Shown here in pieces: positions 1 through 12,500 of a stretch of DNA of 64,000 nt. The position numbers and the translations under genes are program-made. Within the stretch, counting starts at the first letter, position 1. Each line of letters starts with the position of its first letter. The notes under the pieces were generated by a model. The model was not told where the DNA came from. It saw nothing but the letters and a program-made list of their open reading frames with translations, and did no database searches. This stretch comes from Tetrahymena thermophila SB210 (Eukaryota; Ciliophora; Oligohymenophorea; Hymenostomatida; Tetrahymenidae), in NCBI RefSeq assembly GCF_000189635.1, contig NW_002476316.1, positions 1 to 64,000 of the forward strand. The letters run 5' to 3'.

Positions 1-860
1 TATAATAAATAAAAAAATCATAATTTATTAAAAAACTTTTATTAATTCTTTTTCAATTTATTATAAATAATAATTATTTAAGTCAATATTTACTTCTAAA
101 ATAAGTTTATTTCTAACATTTTAATTTGAAAATTATTAAAAGTTTAAAAATCAATTTATATTAATAAAATAAAAAGCAATTTTAGTGGTTTTTTAGATTA
201 ATAGAACAAATGATTTTATTTTAATTGAATTTTTATTTAATAAAGTAATAAAATAGTTAAAATCAATGAATTTAAAATTATTATTATTCATTATTTTTAA
301 CTTCTAATTAAATATTAAAGAAAACATATTTTTGTTCAACTTTAATCTATAAAGAATATAATAAAGTTAAAAAAATGGTTTTTAATTAAGCTTTTAATAA
401 AAATTCATACTTTCTTAAAATAATATTTTGTTAAAAAAAAGATTTAATTATGATATTTTTACAAAAAATAATAGAATCTGTTTTGATAAAAACTTTCTTC
501 TAAGTAATATAAAAAATTAATAATTTTAAGTTTAAAATTATTTTATTTAAAAATGTATTATGCCTTAATGAATCACAAAATAAAAGCTAAATAATTGACA
601 TTTTTGTTAAAATTAAATTTATTATAGAAAAAAAATTTATTTAAAATATGGTTTATAATTTAATTTTTAATAAATTTGTAACTTTCATCAAAATATATAC
701 ATATTCGTACTTTTTAATCAATTATTGATTATTTAAAAAAATGTAAAAAATAACGAAATATACAAATATATATATAATACTAACATATCTTTTTATAAAT
801 TAAAAAGATTGAACTATAAATCTGCTTCATTCAGTAAAACAAATCTGCATTTTCGATAAA

Positions 861-1284
861 TATTTTTATTAAATTTTAAAAATATTTACTAAGTCAATCA
901 TTTAAAATAATTAAAGTAAATTTAATGATTAAATAATATTAGAATAGTTAATATAATAAAATTTGGTATTTATTTTAATGCGAAATAATTATATCAAGCT
1001 TTACTGAATATTATATTAAAATTACTATTAAATTGTTTACCTTTTTCTCTAGCAGAAAATTTAAAAACAAAATATTTTTATTAAATTTTAAAAATATTTT
1101 CTAAATCAATCAAATAAAATAATTAAAGTAAATTTAATGATTAAATAATATTAGAATAGTTAATATAAAAAAATTTGTTATTTATTTTAATAAGAAATAA
1201 TTATTTCAAGCTTTACTGAATATTATATTTAAATTACTTTTAAACTGTTTACCTTTTTCTCTAGCAGAAAAATTAAAAACAAAA
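861..1284. repeat. Tandem duplication, 2 x 212 bp
   Basis: Copy 1 spans about 861-1072 and copy 2 about 1073-1284. Both start with TATTTTTATTAAATTTTAAA and end near CTAGCAGAAA. The shared landmarks lie exactly 212 bp apart, for example CTAGCAGAAA at 1049 and 1261. The copies differ at scattered single bases, so the duplication is not brand new. No coding potential is seen in either copy. Confidence 0.9.
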
Positions 1285-2885
1285 TTATTATCTCACTAAT
1301 TGATTCATTTAGAAATAATTAAGATAATTCTTTTGAAAAAAGTTAATTATTTCCCTACAATTAATGTATTAATTTTATAATTAATAGAAAAGTAAAAATA
1401 ATTAGATTCTTTTATATTGTTTATATAGCACAATTTTATGGATTTTATCATGAATTACCTACATATTTTTTTAGCATGCATTTTTGTAATTAATTTTTTC
1501 ATATTTTATTTATAAAAAAAAAAAATATTTTTATGTTATTAACTTTGATCTAATAACTAATAAAAGTTTAATCTAAAAATATCTATCCAATATTATTTTC
1601 ATGTAAATTTTTATTTATTATATTTATATATTGATATTAAGAAGGCGTTATTTCACTTGGTTAGTAAGTATTATTTATTAAATTAAAAAATCTGGATATT
1701 TTTATTGACATTAAATCTTAACGCAATACACCTATTCAAATAAATGATAGTGTAAAGCAAATAGCATTTCAATAGAGTAATTTAAAACTCTGTTCTCAAT
1801 ATGTTTAACAAAAAAAATTGAACTAATACTCATATATTATTTGTATTTTACTTTATAAAAATATAATATGTTTGTTTTCCATACTGTTAGCTGAAAGTAA
1901 ATAAATTACAAGAATTAATAATATCAATCAAATTCGAAAAGAATAATATAAATAAAAAAATTAATAAATTATTTGGCTTTATTACTTAGTAACCAACTAT
2001 TATAACTAAAATGAAATGAAGTGAATCAAATTTTCAATAAGATTATAAAGCAGAAAAAAAATTAAATATATTTTAAAATGAAGTCAAAAAATAATTTCTT
2101 AGTCATATCAGTTATTTATGAGTCATAAATTTATAAAATTCGTTTATATTTCTTTCAATTAACTACATGTTAAATAAAAGTTTTATTCTATATTATGTTT
2201 ATTAATTCATAAATTCACTTAACTTTTTCTAATTTAAAAAAACTTGAATTAGACCACATTAATTTTAATGAATATTATTTTATAATAGCAAACAAATGAT
2301 AAAATTAAAATTAATTGAATATTTACTTTTAAAATTATTTCATAACATATTTATAAATATTTAAAACAGTTATAATTATTATTTTTAGTAATAAATTGTA
2401 TACAATCTAACCAATCATATTTATTACCAATATAAAATTTAAAAAATATCTGAATTGAATTAGCTGAAAAAACTACTAAATAAAACTGAATGAATCTAAT
2501 ATAAAGTCGAAGCTTATCTAAAATTTTATCAGTTTTTTAGAATATATACTCAAATTTATGAAAAGTGTTTATCATCATATTAAATAGATATAACATAATT
2601 AAAGCCACCTTATTAGCTATGCATTTTATACAGCATTTTATGATTCTCCAAAATTTAAATAGTTTATTCATGTATTTTATTTAAAAACCTTTTTGTCATT
2701 TTTCTTAAATTAGTTTTTTTTTAAAAAAAATAACTATATATTTAACTGCTGCTGGCTCATATTTATAGCTGACGTTAGTTTACTCAAAACTAAAAATAAA
2801 AAGTTTTAAAGTGTAAGACTTAAAAGAATTTTCTCTAATCTAAAATAAGAATGCTTAAAATAATAGCGTAAATCCAAATTTAGGG

Positions 2886-2941
2886 ATAGCTTTTAAGTTA
2901 GGAAACCCTAATCTATTATTTTAAATAGGCTTAAAAGCTAT
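2886..2941. repeat. 12-bp perfect inverted repeat
   Basis: ATAGCTTTTAAG at 2886-2897 is the exact reverse complement of CTTAAAAGCTAT at 2930-2941, with a 32-base spacer. The spacer includes CCCTA, which can also pair with TAGGG at 2881-2885, giving an alternative fold. Function is unknown; in such AT-rich DNA it may be chance. Confidence 0.55.
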
Positions 2942-3589
2942 TAATAAAAATTGACAAAAAATAATTAGAAAATATTAAAATTAAATTGACTTAGAATAAA
3001 AAATTAAAAATAAAATATATATTATTTTATAAAATATGTTGCTAAATAAATGTATTTTGTATTAAACTAAGTTGAGGTACATAAATAGATAAATTTTGTT
3101 TTAGCATTTTAAATTATCTGTCAGTAAACAAACCATTAGATATTATCTATTTAGGAATATTAATATAGATAATTTATAACAACTATATAAATTAATAATT
3201 GTTATTTCAGATATCTTTTTAGTGTGGCTTTTTAATCTGAATAAACGGAAGAATAATACAAAATTTTAATCAAATTAATATAGCTATTTTAATTAAATAA
3301 CTAGAAAACACGAAAAGGTGTACAGCCTTCAAGTATACTTCTATTAGCTTTATAAATTCTGACCGATAAACAATTATAAGAATGTTGATTCAAATAAAGA
3401 TTGATAAAGAATTATCATAACAACAAAATTTAAAAATCAACTAATTAAAAATAAAAGAAAAACTAATCCTTTTCTTTATCTAATAATAATTAATTTAAAA
3501 ACTGCTTCTTCGAAGGATTTTATCCTTAACTTCATTATAATATCTTAAAAAACAATAATATTAAATATAATAGAGAATAATTAACCTAA

Positions 3590-6500
3590 ATGAGAATCTC
3601 TGCGATTAACTAGGTAACAGCCATTTTCTATATTGCCTTTGTTTAATACAGTTTTGCTTAATGGATGTTGACTTAAACTTATTTTACTACTCAATCTTTA
3701 AGCTCTTTAGATTTATAAGGATGGTCAAATACTCTAGTCTCTACTTGCAGTAACTACGATAATCTTTAAATCTTAGGAGGTTTAGCAGTCTAAAATGGCT
3801 CTAAAGGCTTTGGATAAGGAACTCAAGTCTCCAAACTTTTGACCAACCTCCCAAATCACACCCAAATCAAAATAGTATTTACAGTCTACTTCTTATGTAA
3901 AAAGATATATTTTAAATAAATTAATTAAAAAATCTTAAATAATTTACTTTAAAGAAAAAAAATTTTTTTAAATTATTTGATAAGTTTACAAAATAAATCA
4001 ATTATCTTAAAAATTTCAAATTAACATATTTTTATAATTTTTTTTACCCATTTTTTAAATTAAAATTATTTTTAAAATTTAGAAAGCAGCTCTTATGACA
4101 TTTTTTAAAATGCATACAGCTCAATAGGAAGCTTATCATTCAATGCTGACGGAAACTAATAATTTACAACTCAATTCCCTGATTTTACATAAAATTTAAG
4201 AAATTATTGTTAGAGCAATTCATATAGAGTTATTTAGACATACAATGTTTAATTTTCTCATACAGCAAGCTCTCTTCAATTGACATTCTAAGATAATTTT
4301 TTAGGAGCTTCAACTCTTTATGGATGGGGTATTCGTGATCTAAAAGTCTATTTAACTTCTTGTAATTATAGTTGTGCTACTTGTAGCGGAGTTAATGATT
4401 AATGTTCAGCTTGCTCTCAAAATGCTGTTCCCACCTCAAATGGTTAGTATTGTTAATGCAAAAATGGTTATTATCCATCATCCTTATAACCATTTTTATG
4501 CTCATAATGTAATCCTACATGTGCTTCTTGCTTTGGTAGTTTAATCAATAATTGTATTTAATGCAAGGCAAACGCTATTCTCTTAAATGGTGAATGCGTT
4601 TGTAATGCAGGATATAGAATGGATTCAAATGGAAACTGCGTTCCTTGTAATTTTACTTGCAGCTCTTGTGTTGGTGATGGACTGAGTGATTGCCTTTCAT
4701 GCTATTGCACTGGATAACTTGTTAATGTTAATCCTTCAACTAGTACAGGAATGTGTTAGTGTCTTCCAGGCTATAGTTTAATAAGCTAAACTTAATTCAC
4801 ATGCGGAAAATGTAATTAAACTTGCTTAGAATGCAATAAAACTAACATGAATTAATGTACTTCTTGCCCTCCAAATGCATCTCTAGCTACAGCTATTGAT
4901 AATTATGGAAATCAATTATGTTCTTGCATAAGTGGTTATTTTGCAGTTCAATCAAATCCTCTTCGTTGTATGATTTGTTAACCAAGTTGCAAAACTTGCT
5001 CATCATTATTTACCTGTGATTCTTGCTTTTAAAATTCTTAATTGATAAGCGGTTAATGTGTTTGTTCACCTGGATTTTATCCTGATCCTAATAATCCTAT
5101 TAACTGCTTGCCTTGTAATGGTAATTGTGCAACCTGTTCTTCATAAAATATTTGCACCAGTTGTGTTCCTAAGGCATACATATCAAATGGATCTTGTTAA
5201 TGCATTGATGGTTATTATGCTAACTACCAAGGTACTTTACTTGCTTCTTGCCAAAAATGTGATCCAACTTGCCAAAAATGTGTTGGAGGTAGTTCTAACT
5301 AATGTACTAATTGTAGAACAACTGCTATACTTAGTAATATAAGCAACGGTATTGGAACTTGTTAATGTATACAATATTTCTATGCAGCTTCTCTTAATCC
5401 TTTTGTTTGTGCACCATGTGATCCTACTTGTGGTTCTTGCAGCCAATCTGGCCCAACTAATTGTGATACTTGTCTTCCAAATATGATTAGAAATGGGTTA
5501 CTTTGTTAGTGTTAGAGTGGAATGTACTTTGATGCTAACAAAAGAGTATGCCTCTCATGCCCTAAATTTTGTGCTACATGCTAACCTGACTGTCCTGATA
5601 CCTGTTTATCTTGTTCTAACCCTGATACTGTTTTAGTTGGAGTAAAATGTGTTCCTAAACCAGGTAAATTTATTAATCCTTCTGGTGATATTTAAAATTG
5701 TGATGCAAGTTGCTATGAATGCAGTGGTCCTGGTCCTAAGAAATGTACTTCTTGTAAAGGGTCTCTCATCCTTTAAAATGCTTCTTGTATTTGCCCAGCA
5801 GGAAGTTCAATTGATTAAAACAGCTCATTTACTTAGTGTATTACTTGCGACCCTAGCTGCCTTTAATGCAATGGACCTAATCCAAATAATTGTATAAGTT
5901 GCTAGCCAAACTATGTTTTTGATGGAAACGGAATATGCTATTGCAATATTTCTTCAGGATGGTATCTAGACTAAACTGGTAAGTGTTTGAAATGCCATAT
6001 GAACTGTGCTACATGTACTGGAGGAGAAATAAATGAGTGTTTAACTTGTGTAAATAATGCTTCTCCTATTGATGGATATTGTGTTTGTAATTTTGGTAGT
6101 TATGTTTCTCAAGCCTACCCACTTGCATGTTCCTTATGTAATGACACTTGCAAAAATTGCACAGGCAGTTGTTCAAACAAATGTACAGAGTGCTTTGATA
6201 ATGCTAACTTAGTAAATGGTTCTTGTGTTTGCTAATAGGGATATTTTAGGAATTCAGATAATCAAAATTAATGTGAGCAGTGCAATATTAATTGTTTGGA
6301 GTGCTCTGGAGATTCAAATACATGTATTAAATGTGTAGCAAATTCTAAATTAGTTAATGGAAGTTGTGTATGCTTAGATGGTTATACTTTCAACCCTACT
6401 AATGGTTAGTGTGAGAAGTGTGATTTTAACTGTTTAAGATGCAGTTATGTTGATAAAAGTATTTGCACTGATTGCACTGCAAATGCTTATTTAGCTAATA

Positions 6501-9500
6501 ATACTTGCAAGTGCAGCAACGGATATTTCCCTGTTAAATCTTGTACAGATATTTTGTAATGTTAGGCTTGTCATCCCTCTTGCTAAAACTGTCTCAATAA
6601 TAATAGCAGTTACTCATGTACATCATGCTCTAGTAATTTTGATTTTGTAAAGAGTTCATGTGATGCAGCAACATAAACACCTTTAGGATAATGTAAATGC
6701 TAAGCTGGTATGTATTCAGATGGAATTAACTTATCAGTATGTTTACCTTGCAGTTAAAATTGTAGAACATGCAAATCAAGTGCTAATAATTGTACTTCGT
6801 GCAATTATGCCAACTAAATTATAGTAGGGGGAGTATGCTAATGTCCTTCTAATTATTACTAAAGTGATGATTCTTCTTGCTTACCTTGCTATCCTTCATG
6901 CGCAACTTGCCAAGATGGTACTTCAAATGGATGTCTTTCATGCGTTAGCGATTCATTTACTTTAGTTAATAATTCATGCTTATGTAATGATGGAACAACT
7001 CTTAATTGTAATTAAAAAAGTTGTTCTTTGTGTAGTCCAAACTGCAAAACATGTGCCTAAGGACATGCTTAAATTTGTACCAGCTGTAATGGCGTTGGAC
7101 TTATAGATTAATCCTCTAAAAAATGTATTTGTCCACAAGGATACATTGTTGATTTAAGTACTCCTATCTTTAACTGTATTTAATGTAATCCATAATGCCT
7201 CTAATGTGCTGGAAGTGGAGCAAATTAATGCACTAAATGTGTTGCAAACGCTTATATAACAGTGACAGGAAACTGTACTTGTTAAGATGGTTTCTACAAT
7301 GCAGGTCCTGCAAATGGCCCTCTTTAATGCTTACCTTGCAATAGTAATTGTAAAACATGTAATGGTAATGCTAATACTTGCACAAGTTGCTTTTGTAACT
7401 AGCAAATAATTAACAATTCTTGTGTTTGTATTCCAGGATATATCAGAAATCCCCTTAGTGGTTCAAATTGTTGTGTAGAATGTGATTAAACTTGCAACAC
7501 TTGCTTTGGTTCTTCTTACTAAAATTGTTTAAGTTGTAAATAAAATGCAGTTTTATAATCTAATGGAACCTGTTAATGTTAAACAGGGTTCTTTTTATAA
7601 TCATTCTCTCCTTACCTTTGTTCTGCTTGTCATCCCAGTTGCTAATCATGCTTAGGGTCTTAGCCAAATCAATGTCTTTCATGCAAAAGTAATGCAAGTC
7701 TAGTGAATAACTAATGTGTTTGCAATTATGGATATTACTATAACAGCTCTACAAATAGTTGCTAAACCTGCAGTATTTAATGTGCTGATTGTGATTCATC
7801 TGCAACTAATTGCATAGATTGTTATAGCAACTAATACCTTGCCAGTGCAAAATGTGTATGCAACAAAGGTTATTTCCCAAACCCTCTTTAGAATTAACTA
7901 TGCTTGTAATGTAATAGTAATTGTAATACTTGTTTAAATACAGCATCAAGCTGCACAAGTTGTATTACAAATGCTATTTTAGTTAATAACACTTGCTAGT
8001 GTAAAAATAGATATTACTCTCCTAATTCAGAACCTTTCTTTGATTGTTAACCTTGCAATAACAACTGTTTAAATTGTTAAGATACTAGCACTAAATGCAT
8101 TAGCTGCTATGATTCTAATGCTATAGTAAATTCAAGCTCATAATGTGCTTGTAAATAAGGATATTATACAAAGTCAACTAATCCTGAACTTACATGTGGA
8201 AAATGCGATCTATCTTGTTAGACTTGTGTTGGCCCTTGCAACAATAGTTGTTCAAGCTGCTTCAGTAATGCTACACTTGTTAAAGGAGTATGCGTTTGTA
8301 ATAGTGGATTTTATTAAGATCCTACAACAAAATAATGCTTACCCTGCTCCATCAATTGTGTTACTTGCACTAATAATGCAAACAAATGTTTAACTTGTAC
8401 ACAAAATGCTTCATTGAACTCATCTAATGTTTGTGTTTGCAATACAGGATATTTTAATCCTTAAAGTAATACATCGTTTACATGCAGCTAATGTAGTAAC
8501 ACTTGTAATTCTTGCAGTAATAGTGCAAATTAATGTACTTCATGCAAACCAAATGCCACTCTATAATCTACCTCCTCATCTAACTCTGCATGTCTATGCG
8601 GAATTGGATATTATTAGGACATTTAAACTGGAAACTGTAAACCTTGTAGCCCAACTTGTAGCTAATGTAATCAATCAAATGCTAGTAATGCTTGCACAGC
8701 ATGCTATAGTAATGCAACATTATAAAGTAATGGAACTTGCTAATGCAATTCTCATTATTATGCTTCAGGATGTAATACTTAAATGAATTGCCAAATTTGT
8801 GATCCAAATTGCTTAAATTGTTCAAATAATTCAACAACATGCACTAGCTGCTGGCCTAATGCTTCGTTAAATAACAGCAATCAGTGTGTCTGCAATAATG
8901 GATTTTATCTTTCTAATAGTAATCCTTTCACTTGCTCTCCTTGTAATAGTAACTGTGTTACTTGTAAAAGCTCATCTACTTACTGTCTCACTTGTACAGC
9001 AAATGCTACTTTATAAAGTAATAACACTTGCAAATGCAATGATGGTTACTTTATGAATAGTAATAATGTTTGTTAATAATGTAATCCTGAATGTAAAACA
9101 TGCTCTGGTAGTTCCAATAATTGTACCAGTTGCTATTCAGATTCTACTTTAAGCAATAACTCTTGTTAATGCTTAACTGACACTTACAGAGATCATTCTG
9201 ATCCAAAATATTGTAAACCATGTGATAAAAGTTGCTCTGAATGTACTAGCGGTTCAATTACTAGCTGCTCAGCCTGTCCTAAAAATTCTACATTGAATAG
9301 TTTAAATGAATGTATATGCAACTAAGGTTTTTATCCAAATTATGGTTCAGGAGATTATTGCTTGCCTTGTGATTAAACTTGTTTAGCTTGTTCTGGAGGT
9401 CTTAACAGCAACTGTACTGCATGTAAATCAAATACAAATCCACTAAACAATGGAACATGTACTTGTATGAATGGATATTATATGGATAGTACTGGAACTT

Positions 9501-12500
9501 GCTAATAATGCGATCCTAGCTGTGCAACTTGTAATGGTGGAAGCAATTAGAGTTGCCAATCTTGTAAACCAAATGCAACTCTGACAAATGGATAATGCGT
9601 TTGCAATAATGGATATTATATGGATAATAATTTTGTTTGCTAAAAATGCTTACCTTCTTGTGTAACTTGCTTAGGACCTTTAGCAACTGATTGCACATCT
9701 TGCACAGTTAATGCTTATCCTCCTGAAGGTGGCAGAAATATATGCAATTGTTAAACACATTATTTCTTTGATCAAAATTGGTTGTGTAGTTAATGTGACA
9801 AAACATGCTTAAATTGTAGTGGCTCTTCAAATACTAACTGTTTAACTTGTAAAAATAATGCAAGTACTTCTCCTGCTTCACCTTATTCTTGTGTCTGCAA
9901 TAGTGGATACTACATGGACTTGAATGGTGATTGTTAATTATGTAACTCCACATGTTAAAATTGTATTTTAGGAAATGGACCTAACCAATGCACTTCATGC
10001 AAAGCTAATGCTACACTAAATAGTAACGGTTCATGTACCTGTAATAATGGATTCTATATGCTACAAGATGGATCTGGTAATTGTGCTCCTTGTAATAGTA
10101 CTTGTTAAACTTGTACTTTAACATCAACTAATTGTTTATCATGCTATGCTAATTAGTTGATATAAAACTCCTCTATCCCTAATGAAAATACATGCGTATG
10201 TCAAGATAGATACTACATTTCTCAAAATTCGCCTACTTAATAGTGCTCTATCTGTAATTCTACTTGCAAATAGTGTAATGGACCAAACTATACAGATTGT
10301 AATCCATGTGCAGACAATTCTTCATATTAAGTAGTAAATTCACAAAATATTTGTACATGTAATACTGGTTTTTACCCTTCATAAACTTCACCTATGCTAG
10401 TATGCTCTTAATGTCCTAATGATCACTGTGTAGCTTGCCTTAATCCATAAACATGCACATAATGCTAGCCTCTTTTTGTTTTGTAATCAGATGGAACATG
10501 TAAAGTACAACCAGGATATTACTGTTAACAAGATTGCCAAAATAATCCCCCTTAACCATGTGATCCAAGTTGTAAATCTTGCTTTGATGGAAGTTCATCT
10601 TCTTGCTTATCATGCTATAGTAATGCAACCCTGAATTCAAACAACTAGTGTGTTTGTAATACTTCTTATTTCCGTTTAGCTGATGATACTATTCAAAATG
10701 CTTAATGCTAATCTTGTGATCCAACTTGCTTGGATTGTAACGGTTCTGCAAATAATAATTGTATTACTTGTAAGCCTAATGCAACATTATTGTCAAATGG
10801 AACATGCTAGTGTAATATTGGATATTTTTTCAATACCCAAGATAACTCATGTGATAGTTGCAACACCAATTGCTTAACTTGCAGTTAGAACTCAGTAAAT
10901 TGTACAAGTTGTAAGCCAAATGCTACATTATTATCTAATAATACTTGTTAATGCAATTAAGGATACTATTGGAATTCAGGACTTAATTAGTGTAGCCAGT
11001 GCGACGGTTCTTGCTTAACTTGTGTCAATGATTCAAAATAATGTACTAGCTGTTATTCAGATTCTACCTTAAATACATCTAATAATAGCTGCGTTTGCAA
11101 TTCTGGTACCTATAGAGATCCTTCAGCTCCAGCTACTTGCTAATAATGCAGTGTTTCATGTTCAACATGTTCGTTTGCAGGAGAATGTGATACTTGTATA
11201 GCCAACTCAGTTTAGTTAGCAGGATAAAGTCTTTGCACATGTAATAGCAATTTCTATTTGAATGTGAGCACAAATTAATGTGTACCTTGTGGTAGCTAAT
11301 GCAAGACATGTAATGGTCCAAATAACAATAATTGTTTATCTTGCTATGATAATGCCAGTTTAAATGTAAATGGCTAATAGACATGTGATTGCAACGAATA
11401 TTACTATTATCCTGACCCTGCAAATCAATCTTAGCTCTGTTAAAAGTGTCATGCGAGCTGTTAAACTTGCAATGGAAGTGGTAATAATAATTGTATCACT
11501 TGCATAGCTATTCAAGCCACTACTGTAAATGGAGTTTGTACATGCCCTGACGGAATGTATATGGATGAAAACTACATGTGCTAATTGTGTGATCCTGAAT
11601 GCAAAACATGCTTTGGCCCTCTTAACAATCAATGTCTTAGCTGTTAAAGTAATGCCACATATGACCCTGTTTCATAAAGCTGTCCTTGTAATTCTCACTA
11701 CTTTAGAAATTTAAACGAGCAAGATGAATGTTAACCTTGTGATATAACTTGCAACTCTTGTTCTGGAGGATAAAATAATAATTGTCTTTCTTGCTATTAA
11801 GGAGCCTAATTATCTGGATCCTAATGTATTTGTAAGACTTCTTACTATTGGGATTTAGTCTAACTAAAATGTATTGCCTGCGATTCTTCTTGCTCTTAAT
11901 GTAATAATGGAACCAGTTGTGTAGTTTGTGTAGACCCAAATGCAAATGTTGATAAAAATGGTTAATGTGTTTGTAATTCTCACTATTATAAAGACTCTAT
12001 CTCAAATACTTGTGTATAATGTAATTAGAATTGTTTACAATGTTCAGGTGCTAATAGTAATTAGTGCACATAATGCTATGATAATGCAACTTTATAATCA
12101 GATGGTACTTGTAAATGCAATGTTGGATACTATAATGATGCATTGCAAACTTACTTATGTGATCAATGCAGCCCATAATGCTTAACATGCTAAAATACTA
12201 GCACAACTTGTACTAGCTGCCCAGCTAATTCTAGTTTGAAAGGAAATTCTTGTATTTGTAATAATGGATATTTCTGGGATACTAATTCTAATTCCTGCTC
12301 ACCTTGCTATTCAAACTGCTTGGAATGTACTGGAAATGCTAGTAATTAATGTACTAATTGCTATTCTCCATAGGTTTTAAATACCTCTACAAATACTTGT
12401 GTATGTCCAAGTAATTTCTATCAAGATCCTAAAAATCCATAAAATTGTTTACCTTGCAATCCAAGTTGTTTAACTTGCAACGGTCCTAATTCAAACAATT

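Larger units (their letters stand above)
1..3589. other. AT-rich non-coding region
   Basis: No coding frame with protein-like composition was found on either strand, even when TAA and TAG are read as Gln. The stretch is dominated by A/T runs. It holds a 212-bp tandem duplication and a 12-bp inverted repeat, both listed separately. The last few hundred bases are presumably the promoter and 5' leader of the gene starting at 3590, but no specific element can be named. Confidence 0.7.
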
